This document shows positions 1 to 13,055 of a stretch of DNA of 64,000 bases, piece after piece. Source of the stretch: Ceratodon purpureus (Eukaryota; Streptophyta; Bryopsida; Pseudoditrichales; Ditrichaceae); assembly GCA_014871385.1 (NCBI GenBank), contig CM026431.1, forward strand, positions 2,302,464 through 2,366,463. The letters run 5' to 3'. Under the pieces are notes generated by a model. That model was given only the letters and a program-made list of their open reading frames with translations. It ran no database searches and was not told where the DNA came from. The translations under genes and the position numbers were made by a program. The stretch's first letter is position 1; every line of letters begins with the position of its first letter.

Positions 1-143
1 AATAATTCCTTTAAGGGAATTACCTTCTCCATTAAGGGATTTTAGTTTTGTCATATGTATTTTCAGTCTTTTAAATTCTCTACTGCAACCATCAACCTTT
101 GGATTGCCATGTCCAAAACCCTTCCTCCGCTACATTCTCTTGC

Positions 144-628
144 CTATGGACATCGACATGTGAAAATTTGCTTATATGCCCTATAAAGTTTTACCATATT
201 ATGTTTGAAATTCATCCACTTGGTTTCTAAGAATCTAGCAAGTTGGATAGGACTATTTTGTAATTTAGTCTCATTGAAATGGGTAGTGATGCCCTCAAAA
301 AGTGCCTTGTTGACAGTTGTTGTGTTGCCCATTTCCACACAAAGGTCTTGCAACACAACAAAAAAACCTATACACAAATCCCCCTCTTCAATTGTCATTC
401 CTTACCCTTCTTGCGTGTACAATTGTCATTTGGGTGTTAACAACGTTTATTGTGAAGAAAAAACTCGTTGCAAAAAGGGAGAATTTGCAATGATTGAAGG
501 TCTTTGATAAGACATAGGAGAGTAACAAGACTCTTCCCGCGCTTGTTGAGATGCAATATTGGCACCGTGATTACCAAAGCGCCATTAGCAAAGGCCGTCG
601 GCGTACCTATTGTAGGTATTCTTAACAA
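144..628 (-). pseudogene. possible remnant of a transposon-associated Myb/SANT-like protein
   Basis: The minus strand has two short open stretches (437-628 and 144-398) separated by stops. The downstream one contains the pattern ARFLETKW followed by KHNMVKLYRAYKQIF. This resembles the trihelix/Myb-like accessory protein of PIF/Harbinger elements, in which a conserved LETKW-type motif is followed by K-x-x-x-x-Y. The resemblance is from memory of the family style only. There is no continuous reading frame and no start context. It may equally be chance similarity in AT-rich DNA. Confidence 0.2.
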
Positions 629-3222
629 TTATAAAAAAAGTCCTCATTGGAGCCTATGTAACTACATTGAAATCATCATGTCCTTTGGAAGGTTGGATTA
701 TGTGGTTTCAAATTTATTGCGATGCCTCCGTCACTACAAAAAAAGTGGGTTTGATTCTACACTTCTTGAAATAAATGTTAAGTTCAAGGTTCGTTTTAAT
801 TGTAAATATTTTACTTGTCACACTTTTTCACATGTTTTCTTAAGATAACAAGGACTTTAAGGTCACAACATTTTTGAGCTTCACAAGAATTATTATTGCC
901 TTAAAAAGACTTTTTGACCACAATATATTGGAAAACTGCTTCGATTTGTTATAAATACTGTGGCTTTCAGTGTGGTGGTAATTTCAGTGTAGATTCTCTT
1001 GCTTTTGCTCGTTACACATGCAATTCTTAGACCTTTACTACCACTTTCTTCACTACCCATTTGACCAAAATAGAGGACTGACTACCAAATGTTTTCTGAA
1101 TAAGTTACTGTTTGGAACCCAAGCTGGAACAATGGATCGAAGAATGTATATCCTCCAAAGTTTATCCCAGAAACTTCCTGATTACCTTCCCTACCAAGGC
1201 TTCTGTTTCAAGACTTAGAGAGAATCTGAGGTAAATGCGAGAGTTATTTGTAAACTCAACAATTTTCAAACACACCAGGGTCTACGTGTTCATGTCTCAC
1301 CTTCTTCTTCATTTTAGTTGTCTTTACGATTGGAGCACAAATTTTCATAAGGTTAAAAATTTCACTTACTTTTTACCACCTTCTTTTAGTATCTATAGTC
1401 AAAATATTCTTTAATCAACCATGAGAGAAGCTTAGGAATTTAGATATTTTTTTGAATTGTTACATGTCGCATGATGAATGAAATCTTATGTATAAAAAGA
1501 TCTATATATATCATAGAAAAAATGATCATAGTAATAATAGATCAAACCATAAGGATGTAGTTTAAAATTCACAATCTACAACTTTGATTTATGCATCAAT
1601 TGCAAATGTTCTTTTCTAGTTATAGTTTATAATTTCGTACTATTAGAATTGATATCATCCAATTATATGTCAAAATATTAAGCAATTTAGTGTTTAATTT
1701 TGAGCCACTCTATGATCATTCTAATTATAGTTTTGATTTTACTTAATGTGTGTCATATCAATCCCTAAAGGACCCATTGTATTTTGGAAAACATAATGGC
1801 TCATTATTGTCATTTTAACCATTTTTTAAACTTTCACAAAAATTTAACCATATGATCTTAAAGATCATGGTATTACAAGAGTGCCAAATGATTTATTGTA
1901 TAATATAAAATGAAATAATAGAACAATCATTTGTTGTTTTGGCCTTGGCCTTCCAAGAAGAACATATTACATTGTGCTGGAAAAATTGATACTAGTATTC
2001 AGAACTAATATATATTGTTTCACATTGCGTTGCTAAGTTGTTTGTATTTATTGAATTCTTGTAACCATTGGCATGTTCAAGAATGGTTCTTGCTCTATGA
2101 TTTAAGGTTTACAAACAAAAAAATCTTGACTTTAGAGAACCTTCTTAATCTTATTTAAAAAAAAAAAAAAAACTAAAACTAAACCTTTTTCTTGAAGAGG
2201 TGTCATAGGAACAGTGCTCTGTGAAAACAATTTAGCCACATCCAGTACCGTGGGCATAATATGCTGTACTGAACAGAGCAAAAGAATGTGACTCTCTGGC
2301 TACCTCCTAGCAAAAACATAACAGACCTTTATAGGAAAAAATCCTCTCCTTTTTATTTTACACCTAGACCTATTTAATACTAGTTTTATAGTTCCATACT
2401 AATTTCTAAACACGTTACACAATATAGATATTTTGAAGACTTTGGAAGCACAGATGTCCAAAAGTGATAGGTAAATATAAATAGAAAATAGATCTATGTA
2501 GGTATGTCAAATATAATGCAACAATTTTTATGGCCAAATTGTCACAATATTATAAAAATTAATGATAATAAGTTGAATAAGATGATTCTTGATGACCTTT
2601 ATAAACAACAATAAAAATATGTATTATTCTCTTCAACTATTTGATGTATGGCGTATTTTAATCATCAATGAATTACCTTCATGCTTATATTTGTTTATTT
2701 TGTATAAAAAAATAGATTCCTCACTGTGAAATTGGATAATTAATATCCTATCCGAAACTTAGAATTAAACTTTTATAACATCAAAAATGCTATTCATGCA
2801 TTTCAACAATGAAAGTGTTTTTAAGCAACACCAAACATGCCACATCACAAAAGAAAAACAATAGACATACGGAATGTTACACAACAATCCTGTTATAGAA
2901 AAACACTACATTCAGTAGAATGGCAAGGGTAATTGTGCATAATGGCAGTTCAAAAAGCGTATTCACCATTGAATTGATGTACTCCATGTATTCCGAGTGT
3001 AACTTAGAAATAGCAGACTTATTCTGCCGCTCTCGCAAAGAAGTCGGATAAATTTCTGTGCATAGAAAGGTTGGCCTTACATTTGATAATGTTCCTCATC
3101 GAAGTGAAAAAAAATGTGATGTGATGTGATGTTATATTTTGTAATTACTAACCACCTAGTTTGATTGAACGTGTTGACTCAAATCAGTAACTAAGTCGAC
3201 ACGTGGAGTCTATAACCACCCT
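629..3222. other. AT-rich intergenic DNA, no gene seen
   Basis: The stretch is strongly AT-rich, with homopolymer runs such as the A-run near 2156-2171. No reading frame shows domain-like composition or splice-linked exons. A short TGTGATG tandem repeat occurs near 3117-3131. No RNA gene was recognised. Confidence 0.6.
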
Positions 3223-3357
3223 CATTCTTTAGACATGGTAAGCTCTTGGACCACAATAGGTCATACAAATAGCATTCATCACAAGGCCTATGCCCTTGTT
3301 ATGAATGCTTATTTTCATGAACCACCTTGATCCAGGAGCTTACCCTGCGTAAAGAAT
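3223..3357. repeat. foldback (hairpin) repeat, about 135 bp
   Basis: Two arms of about 64 bases are imperfect inverted copies: 3223-3286 begins CATTCTTTAGACATGGTAAG, and 3294-3357 reads on the other strand as TATTCTTTACGCAGGGTAAG. The inner ends are AGCATTCATCACAAGG and its partner CCTTGTTATGAATGCT, around a loop of about 8 bases. Arm lengths match closely and mismatches are scattered. This suits a foldback MITE or a young hairpin locus. No target-site duplication was identified. Confidence 0.65.
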
Positions 3358-4836
3358 AAGCTTACCCTACACCAAAATACACCAACACAATTGATTTTAG
3401 TAAGGTGTGAGTTGATGAATTTTTTAGTAGGTTGGACAGGTTTTTTCCTAGGCAGGCATGCACGTGACATCCATGTTGTCTGAGAAGTGGACCCCGGTGG
3501 ACCCCAATCACAGTTTCTAGATCACTGCAGCAACAAACAATAAGAGCCCAAATCGGAAGCCTACAACCATCGTCACGTCACTAGCGCAACTAGCAGGCCA
3601 TGAAGCTCATTTTCAAGCATCGATAGCCATCTCCGAACTCCGAAACGAATTCTTAAACTGCAGGTAGGCTGGTGCGTGCAAGCATGCCTCATCTGACCAG
3701 GCGTCGATCACATTAATCAATTTCATAACTGCTTCTAGACTGATGCGATCGAGACTCCGGAAGTCCTCGACGTTGAAACTGCGGCAACTCCGGGCCAGTC
3801 ACGTCTCGGAACGATCAATCGATCGCGACTATATCTACAGATATACTATAAAACCAGTTGTCTGAAACTCATCTAGATGACGACCACCACCGGGACCACA
3901 ACCGCGTTCGGTGTTAGAAATAAGTTGTTTGCGTCATCGAAGTAGCCAACGTGGTCTTGACCGGGTGAATATCTTCCGTCGTCATGGACCCAGCTGCATG
4001 CTTTATAAGGAAGCTGCAATTTAGTGTAACCTCACAGATGCAACACGGGAAGAGTTAGAACTTAGCACAGCAGCTGAGGTACGATCGACGTACTAGACAT
4101 GAGCTCTCTGCGATATGTACGGGTTATTAATTCGGTTGGTGCACTCATGAGCGAAGTTTTGCGTTGTCTGATCTAATTCTGATAAAGTGCTTCAAGAGCC
4201 TTGACTAATTCGGCCGAGGGCTGTGACCTGGTCGTACAGAATATGGTTGAATTAATAACGATCCGGGACTGACGTGGAGGAATTGAAGGACTGATATTGT
4301 ACTCGGAGCCTCAAGTTGCTTGTTGTTTTGTTAGAGGTTTTTAGAATTGGGGTCCACCGTTCAGGTTGTGAGCGACTTCGGAGACGTCGTAGACGAGGGT
4401 TAGTTTTTTGGTGGAGCTCTCGGGTGCGCTCATTTTGATGATCCGATGGAATTGGTGTGATTTGCTCGTAGGTTTGAGTTATGGCGGTGAATGGCTGTTT
4501 TAATCCGTATGTGAGGCGGTGTCCGGAGTCTTACTTCATGTGAGGAATTGACAGATTGTGACGCAGTATCAGACCATTTATGCAGCGCTATTGACGTCAG
4601 TGCACGGCCATGGATTGGAAGAGGACGTATAATTCTTTTTACCTTGTCTGAGGAAACATCCCAGCTAGCACTCGAGAATTGTCGTGTCGATGATCCTTGT
4701 TTGCTTGTCTTTTAAGGAATTGATGTTCAAGCTCCACAAGCGCGCACGCAGAACCGCTTCATAGTAGTCGATGTGAGGCTTCGCTACTTCAAGGGGTTAG
4801 CACCTTGAGAAGTCAACAATTAATTTTGGCACGAAG
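3358..4836 (+). promoter_or_regulatory. promoter and 5' leader of the LRR receptor kinase gene
   Basis: Base composition becomes more GC-rich from about 3450, as expected for a gene flank. Two TATA-like motifs lie on the plus strand: TATAAAA at 3847-3853 and TTTATAAG at about 4002-4009. Either would give a leader of roughly 800-960 bases before the ATG at 4837. That leader contains several upstream ATGs and could hold a leader intron, which I cannot place. The transcription start is inferred, not seen. Confidence 0.4.
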
Positions 4837-7800
4837 ATGGCGGGCGCCATGGCCTCGTTCTGGAGAAATGCGCTTGTGGTCCTGACGTTGCTATTTGCGT
4901 TGTCTGCTCCTGCGGGCGCTGTTACGAACCCAACTGATAGTAAGCCGCCGTCACCATTTCTAAGAACGCTAAATTTTTTCTCTTGTCAGTCGCCTTCACG
5001 GCAGGTTAGTTTTAGGTGGAGTTAGCTGAAGCGATTGTGTTTGTCTGAGTGTAGCTCTGGCGCTTCAAGCGTTTTACAAGACTTTGGAAGACCCGAGTGG
5101 CAACTTGAATAGCTGGACTGGGAGCGATCCTTGCAAAAATGCGTGGAGGGGGGTGGTTTGCACTGAACCTCAGGGACTTGGCAACGTCACGTTTGTCCAG
5201 GAATTGTGAGTATCTGCAAGGGCTGCTAGTTTTTTACTTGAATTGTTACTAGTCTTTCGTCAAACTACTGCGGCATGCAGCTGTTAGTGACGAAGTGGTG
5301 TGTCTTTTGTGTTTTGTGGTTTGTAGACGGCTTTTTAATCTCAACCTTGGGGGTACACTTGCACCAGAACTCGGCAACCTCTCCAAACTTTTGTATTTGT
5401 AAGTACACCGGCATGAACTTTTCTTAAGCATGGAGCCTCCGTAGCTCAGTGGTGTCTTTAGGCTCTTTTCCATTCAGTTTTTTTGGGTTTAAAATTGCTT
5501 GTGTGTTGGCTAAGAAGTTAATTTTTGCAATTTTTCTGCAGTGACGTGATGTGGAACCACATGACGGGGAGCATACCGTCTACTTTCGGAAAACTGACGA
5601 GCATGTATCTCTTGTAAGAAGAGTCCCGAAATTTTCCTTTTCTGCGAGACTTCTACTTTCAGTATTCTCTTCATTTTGCAGCACTTAAAATTGGTTCATT
5701 TTGCTGATGTCTGCATTTCGATCTTGCCAGGTTGCTGAATGGAAACCGGTTCACTGGCATCTTGCCCCCCGAGCTCGGCAATTTGTCAGGGCTCAACAGA
5801 ATCCAGATCGACCAGAACCAAATCTCGGGGCCTGTTCCACCGGAGTTTGTAGGCTTGACATCAATCCAACATCTGTAAGTACCTCATGCTAGAGTCTGTA
5901 GAAACCCTTGTGGTTTGATTTTCTGCAAATTCTCCCTCTCTTCCATCAAACATCAATTGACAACTTGATGCAAAGTTTTAACTTGGAGTTTTATCTGCAA
6001 AATGATTTTACAAAGTGTGCATTTGTTGGGTGACACAGGCACATGAACAACAACACATTGAACGGCAGCCTTCCAAAGGAGCTGGGCTCACTCCCAAATC
6101 TGGTCCACATGTAAGTCTACCTCGACACGAACTTGCAAGTTTCTTGGGCTGAGTTTGTAAAGAATTTCTATAGCCCTTTTTACGGATTTTCTTGCATTTA
6201 CATGTGTGCACTTTCGCAGACTGTTGGATAACAACAATCTAAGTGGATATTTGCCACCTGAAATTGGCAACGCCCCCCAGCTTCTCATCATGTAAGTGAG
6301 CCGAAACCCTGTTCGTTTAGGGCTACATATTTAACTGAGTACTGATACCTTGAAATCGGTTCGTCTTTTCAAAGGAACACTCTGTTCCATCAAAACTTCC
6401 TAAGTCTTGTTTGTGTAGAAGCTTTAGGAAGAGAGTACAAGTGAGTTTATGAATTTTTAGTCGAATCATGACTTGAAGCCTCTGAGCTGATTTTAGAAGA
6501 GCGTGGTGGATGTTGATTACAGCCAGCTTGATAACAACAAGTTCGCACCTGACGCCACGATTCCCTCATCATGGGGCAATAGGTCAACACTTCTGAAATT
6601 GTAAGTTTTCTCTCAATTAAGAATTCAAAAACGCTGCAAACACTCACAAGCTTGACCTATTTCACGATTTTTTAAAGTTTTGGAGTTCACCATTTCACTG
6701 CATTTGCAAACTATTCACATTATTGGTTCTGAAGTTGGAATGAGATGGTAACCCGGAAGGTGATCAAATTCTCGTTTTGCAGGAGCTTGCGGAACTGTGG
6801 GTTGGTTGGGAACATTCCAGATATCGGCGGCCTCACACAATTGGAAGTGTTGGACTTAAGTAACAACAATCTTACTGGCACTATCCCCAATAAAACTGCA
6901 TTCCCGGTGGAACTCACATACTTGTAAATCACTTCAACTCTCCACTTGCTCTGACTGCACACATTCTTGCATCGTATTGAAATGCACAGAAGTATATCAA
7001 GTGGTAGGATTATCAGTAGAACAAAATGTCAGGTTTTATTCACCACTCATGACACTCAGATGATGAATCTATGCAGAGATTTATCGAACAATCAGTTGAC
7101 TGGCCAGATTCCTGACTCGATTGGGAACCTCCAGAACATGTCGATGTTGTAAGTTTTCTTTCTCGATCATCGCATGTAACTGTAACGTCATAGATCAATC
7201 CAGGGGCTCCTTCTAATTTATTTTCTTTTCGAGCATTCTCTCTGTAGATGTAACAGTTCCAGGTTAGTGCATTTTTTATAGTTGAAACAAGCTAACTGCT
7301 CTTAACAGGTTGTTAAGGAACAACCAACTCAGTGGTCCCGTTCCAGCGAATCTGGGAGCTGGAGCAACTTGGCACGTGCAAACAGGACAAAAACTCATGT
7401 AAGAATTAACGATTGCAAATGACCGCCATCTTCTGAATCAAAAGATTGAATTGACTCTCATGTAAGAATTAAATGAGTGCAAATGATATACTTTTGAACA
7501 TCTTTCAAAATAGCAGATCTTCTTATCTGTACTTGTAGGTCATGTGCTCAAAGCGTGATATCTGGATCATGTGCAGAGACCTCCAAAACAACCAGCTCAC
7601 ATCCTTCAATGAATCCTTGGCAGCTTTGGAAAGCAACTCTACCACTCATGTTCGGTAAGTGGACCAGAAAACATTGTGGAAGTCTTATGATTTGCATCAC
7701 ATGTTGTCGATTATGTTGTTGAGTTAGTATGTTTTGTCGATTCCAATATAATGATAATCATGTCCTTTAGTACGTTGTGTTTTTTTTTTTTTCGTAAGAA

Positions 7801-10435
7801 GTGACCGTATTGTATCAATGCAGACATTTGTACAATTCAATTGAATTAGTCAGCGAAGTATATGATGTTCAGTATGTTGCTAAATACATATGTTGGTTAT
7901 GTTAGATTTTCGGGGAACCCAGCTATTTGCAATCCTAATACAGCCTTAACAAGCCAGAACCCGGTCTGCGTCCCCAACTACGACGTTCTGGCAAATCCAT
8001 ACGACGACAATGTGCCAGTTGAGATTCCACCCAACACATGCCAGACTTGCAAATATATCACGGTTGGTTACCGACTGAAGAGTCCGGGCTTTACTGTCTT
8101 TGATCTATACAACCAGCAATTTCTGGCCTATCTCTCAAGTGGGTTAAATCTGAGCCAAAGCCAAGTGGTGCTGCAAGACTACATGTGGCAGCAGGGGCCA
8201 CGGCTGAAAATGACCATACGACTTTACCCAGTTGGTAACAACACCTTCAACCAGTCGGAGTTCGATAGGCTGTACAACTCCTTCTCAGCTTGGAAGATTC
8301 CAGACAGTCCCGTGTTTGGACCTTACGAGCTTATTTCGTTCGATCCCCGGAGCCTTTCAGGTACCCACCTGCTGTCAGTACTCATTGTTATGTCAGGATG
8401 TGTTTGAAACGGGTTATTCAAAATCATGTCTTGAACTAGAGTTTAACCACAGCTCGTTAAGTCCAAGCTTCAGCATTGCACTTTTGTTATATACTAGATT
8501 AATCTAAATTATGTTTCTAAAGATTTCAAAAAACCAAAGATAAGTGAAAATGTATAATGTATATATTTGGTAGTAATGTAATGTGCTTCTCCTTGCATTC
8601 GCTTTTCGGAGCTCCAGTTTTTCACTTGCATCATGTGGTGATGGCGTAAATGTGGACCAGAACTTTGGTATTAGTGATGAGCCGTTACGTTGAATTAACA
8701 AGGTTCGGTTGGTGTTTGCTACAGCATATGAAACGAATTCAAAGGGAGGTCTGGCCAAAGGAGCGATTGCTGGCATCGTCATCGGAGCTGCTGTTTTTAC
8801 AATGGCAGTCACGGCCCTACTGTTGTTTCTGTTCTATCGACGTCGTCAAAACCTTCCACCTGCCCTCCGAGCTCAGATTGAGCGACGTAAGTTTTGCATT
8901 CACTCACTTACTTTCTTGTTTAAGATTAAATTTCATCTTAGATGATGTAGGTCGGCAATAGTTAATTGGAGTGTTTTGCTCATTCTGTGGTGAACTTAAT
9001 GTTTATGGTACAGTGAATAGAGCGAAGAGGAACCCAGCTTTGAAAGTGGCTGGTGTCAAAGCCTTCACATTTGAGGAGCTGGCACAGGCGACAGATAACT
9101 TCAGTGATGAGAAACAAATTGGCCAAGGTGGCTATGGCAAGGTGTACTTGGGCAACCTCATGGACGGCAAAAAGCAAGTGGCTATTAAGCGTGCTGAACA
9201 GGGATCACTTCAAGGCGCCCATGAGTTTTACACCGAGATTGAGCTTCTGTCTCGAGTGCATCATCGTAATCTCGTGATGCTTGAGGGTTACTGCGATGAC
9301 GAAGGCGAACAGGTGGGACACTTGTCATTGTTGCTAATTCGTTTTCTGCTAACTTATCTAGTTCTTCTAAAATATCATGTGTCTTCTGGTCATTCTGAGG
9401 TGGACGGACTGACTGAAAAACGTCTTTGCTGATTCTGCAGATGTTGGTGTACGAATATATGCCAGGGGGTACTCTCCGGGATCATTTGTCTAGTAAGTAT
9501 TACGTCCTCAGCAAATCTTCTCTTGGATTCAGATTAACACAGTGTGCAAGGAAATAGTTTGCTTATTGAGCTCTAAATCATGATGCTTCCCGTGCATTGC
9601 AGCACTATCAGGCCTACCGTTGGACTTCCCAACCCGCTTGCGAATTGCACTTGGCTCTGCACGTGGAATCCTCTACCTGCACACAGAAGCCAACCCGCCC
9701 ATCTTCCACCGAGATATCAAGGCCAGCAACATATTGCTGGATAACCGCAAGGTGGCCAAAGTGGCCGACTTCGGACTGTCACGCTTGGCACCAGTGCCCG
9801 ATGTCGAGGGTGCCATTCCGGGCCATGTCTCCACCGTTGTGAAAGGCACGCCAGGATACATGGATCCTGAGTATTTCCTGACTCACAAACTGACTGACAA
9901 AAGCGATGTGTACAGCTTCGGAGTGGTACTTTTGGAGCTCATCACCGGCATGCACGCCATCTCCAAGGGCAAGAACATCGTGCGAGAGGTAACCACTCCA
10001 CCTCACCATTTTCCCGTTTGCAAAAAATTCAATTTTCTCCAGAACTTCAGTCCACTGATGACATTATCTGGAACCTGATTGAATCATCAGGCACATCAAA
10101 GGTCGGTAGCGGGCCAGGGCATGTCCATGATCGACCCCCACATAGCACACTACCCTCCCGAGGCGTTGGAGTCGTTCATGGCGTTAGCCCTCAGCTGCTG
10201 CCGAGACATGCCCGAAGCAAGACCCACTATGGCTGAGGTGGTGCGAGACTTGGAGGAGCTGGGGCGCAGGAACGCAGAGATCTTCCCAGACGGGTACTCC
10301 ATGGACATAGCTTCTACTGCCAGTGGCAGAACCACCTCTCTTCCCACGAGCTACCCCTTCAGCACCCGTGACCGGAGCTCAGCCGACACCAGTGAGCTCC
10401 TGAGTGGCACCGTGATGCATGTGGCACCCAGGTGA
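4837..10435 (+). CDS. LRR receptor-like kinase, LRR-VIII-1 type (18 exons)
   Basis: Exons: 4837-4939, 5055-5205, 5327-5398, 5542-5613, 5731-5874, 6039-6110, 6220-6291, 6523-6600, 6783-6923, 7077-7148, 7309-7398, 7577-7654, 7906-8360, 8725-8886, 9014-9312, 9441-9492, 9603-9988, 10091-10435. They sum to 2844 nt, 947 residues, with every phase matching. Residues 1-28 are a signal peptide. [12 protein letters not shown] (59-70) is the LRR N-cap. About ten LRRs follow, many encoded by single 72-nt phase-2 exons. A juxtamembrane domain with CQTC follows, then one membrane span (about 546-571) and a kinase with GQGGYG (624-629), Lys646, HRD (Asp742) and DFG (Asp760). It is therefore a predicted active RD kinase at the plasma membrane. 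The order and the C-terminal end ...APR match the Arabidopsis At1g06840-like group of LRR-VIII-1, related to HPCA1. The ligand is unknown. An extra short exon between 8360 and 8725 is possible. ATG 4849 is an alternative in-frame start. Confidence 0.9.
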
Positions 10436-11221
10436 GAGCTAGAAACTAAATTATCCTCCAAAACACTTCAGACTATCATCGTCGAAAGAGACCATCCACG
10501 ATGGTTTTTATTTCGTTTGAAATACTATCGTTCTCTGTGATGGTGTTTGGTGATCGATGGCACCTTTGATAGAAGGATTTCGAAGCTTTGATCAGCTCCT
10601 GGAAATGATTCATATGAAGCACATTCGGCCGACATTGTTTCCGAGATAATTTTGAAGCAGTGTAGGACGTGTTTTGCCTCTTGAGGTGAGCATTTCGGTG
10701 ATGAAACATTTATGTAGCTACTAGTGTATACATTGTTTTTATAAGTTAGTGGAGTCAATTGAAGGTCTTAGTTTCAGTAGGAAGAAGTTGGCAATAGGCA
10801 GTGGAGGTGAGCAGAGTTAGGCAAGAGAGGAAGTTCATTTGTGGTGGTAAATGTTTATTAGGAGCTTGTGCTCAACGAACAATTCTTGTATTTCTAACGG
10901 GTGGGTTCAGAGTGACCATGTTGAATATTTTGAGATTTATCATTGGAAACTCAGAGTTGCAGATAGATAGATAGAAACACCAACCAATTGAATGGCCGGC
11001 GTGAATAAAGTGTCCGTTCGTAAGGCTACTGACCCAGTGCCCACAGGACAAGGGGACAGTGAGACAAAACTACTCTCCTCTATCGAGAATGGACGCTATA
11101 GTAACCAGAGAAAGAACAGAACAAGATTGAGTAGGGGAAAAAATGAAGAGGGGTCGGGAGGGGGCTGGGTAGGGTAGGGGTTGTGTTTGTATGCATAGAG
11201 ATGTATATGCGTAGAGAAATG
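10436..11221. other. 3' flank of the receptor kinase and intergenic DNA
   Basis: The 3' untranslated region of the kinase presumably occupies the first few hundred bases. No clear poly(A) signal was assigned. A purine-rich patch lies at about 11090-11180. No further gene seen. Confidence 0.5.
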
Positions 11222-11769
11222 TATATATAGAAACCAAGACAAAAAGTTGGGGTCCTAATAGTTTTTCACTATTTGAAGCTCTAATTTTGATAAAATTCAA
11301 AAACTAATCATATGCTCACAAAGCTAAGCGAGTGAAATAGAATATTCTAAAATTCAAGAGGATAAAAAAGATGAAGTAATAAGATAAAATGTGAAAATAA
11401 TAAATTACAGTAGTTTACAATTAATGTACTTTAAAAGTATATTGACAAGTTTGCAGTTGATATACCACCAATTACCATCAATGTATTCTCAATGTGTAAA
11501 TGCTTGCTTAAGTGTAGGACCTTTCAAGCCATAGAAACCAACTTATAGCCAAAAAAGTGTTGATGAGTACACCTACTCAATGAAATAGAAGGTGCAAAAT
11601 TTTCCCTAGATTGTAATTAAAGGCATAGTGGATCAACATGATATTTTTTAAGATTTTTATACCTTTGTCACCTTTACTCAACTTTCCAAGCATATAATTT
11701 ATTTCAAATTTGGTGAGAAATTGAATTTGTAGGAAATGTTTAAGTGAAGACTCCATCTTTTTGTCTTGG

Positions 11770-11830
<61 letters not shown>
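11222..11830. repeat. inverted-repeat-bounded element with microsatellite end (MITE-like)
   Basis: The motif ACCAAGACAAAAAG at 11233-11246 recurs inverted at 11757-11770, and similarity extends inward for about 24 bases with few mismatches. Outside the arms both sides run into TATATATAGA-type sequence. On the right this has expanded into a (CT)n-(AT)n microsatellite at about 11769-11829. The interior is AT-rich and noncoding. A nonautonomous DNA transposon with terminal inverted repeats is the best reading. No target-site duplication could be assigned because the flanks are microsatellites. Confidence 0.5.
11769..11829. repeat. compound (CT)n(AT)n microsatellite
   Basis: An uninterrupted CT dinucleotide run passes directly into an AT dinucleotide run. 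It sits at the outer edge of the inverted-repeat element that ends at 11770. Confidence 0.9.
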
Positions 11831-11832
<2 letters not shown>

Positions 11833-12189
11833 GTTTCTATAAAGAGTATATATAAAGGGGGATAGAGGGAGGGGGGTAGTTTATGAAGATATGTTGTTTT
11901 GGAAGAGTGTTTTATTCGAGGTCAGGTGTATATACTGCCACAGATGTTGTTTAGATCAGTACTCGAGTCAAGCTATTGGGAGAGCTCCACTAGCTGTGAG
12001 CTTTGATCTCATGAGAGTTGGTGTGGGACTGACGTCCAAGCTGGAGTTATAGTTGATAGTTAATTGAGTGACGATGAGCCTCTCCTGCACAGTGCACTCT
12101 TCGTGAAGGGTGCGTGATCCGTGACCGAACGAGTGTACTGGGAAGCCGAACGACTGATTGTTGAGCGATCTTTTTCGAACTCGTGTGTA

Positions 12190-12650
12190 GTCTCATTGGA
12201 GATCAATTCAGACGTGCCTGGTAAGCCTTCTGGCAATGCTGACATTGATGATAAATCCTCATGGCGATGTGCTGGGTTCGGTGTGTTTCAAGTCTGTCAA
12301 TGCCGATGAAGGTGATATGTCAATGCTGATGCATGTTGATGTACTGGCATGAGTCCGAAGTATTGGATGTGTGTCAATGCTGATGGGTCCGATGTGTGTC
12401 AATGGTGATAATCTGTTGATAATCCCTCGTGCCTGTGAATGTTTCGGGTCCGGTGTGTTCAAGTCTATCATTGAGCTGTGATGAGATGTCATGAAAGTCC
12501 GGACTGTAGCAAGATTGTTACTGCTTATTATTAATGGTAATGTCATGCTTGTCGATGTACCGGTCTAGTGTGTTTCAAGTTTGTCAGTGCTGAGAATGAT
12601 GATATGTCATGGATGTTGATGTACTGGGTACGGAGTGTTTCTAGAACAGG
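12190..12650. repeat. degenerate tandem repeats built on TGTCAATGCTGATG-like units
   Basis: Related phrases recur several times: TGTCAATGCTGATG, GTTGATGTACTGG, and GGTCCGGTGTGTTCAAGTCT with variants. Spacing is roughly 60-130 bases and periods are irregular. No conserved reading frame runs through the copies. It looks like an old, diverged minisatellite upstream of the GTPase pseudogene. Confidence 0.55.
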
Positions 12651-13055
12651 CCGACATTACACTACGTGCATAATTTTGAAAACTGAGAGTAAGTACTAGG
12701 CATGATTCGTATTTGATGTTATAAGCAAGTCTTGCTACGTCGATCACGATTGCAGTTTCTAGCTAGCAGCAGGTTTCTTGTCGATTCTTGGCGTGACGGT
12801 GTATGCCCGGTCGAATGTCGTACATAGTAAACAGACAGTAATAATGCGGTCGCGTGAGCTTGCGAGCATTCTCTGATGCCGAATATTGCGGGTCTATTAG
12901 GGAGGTGCCTTATTCCCAGATGATCTAAAACTCGGTCATATTTTGGGAGACGTAAGAATCTGTAGTTCTAAAGTTGTAAGTGCTCTATAGTGGGAGTTAA
13001 GGTGCTAGCGGGCTCGGCCGAAGCGTAGCCTCCCTTCTGAAGCGGCTTCAATTTT

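Noticed and set aside
5424-5480. GCCTCCGTAGCTCAGTGGT in receptor-kinase intron 3 looks like the 5' end and A box of a tRNA
   Set aside because: No B box (GGTTCGA-type) or matching acceptor stem follows within 80 bases, so there is no complete tRNA.
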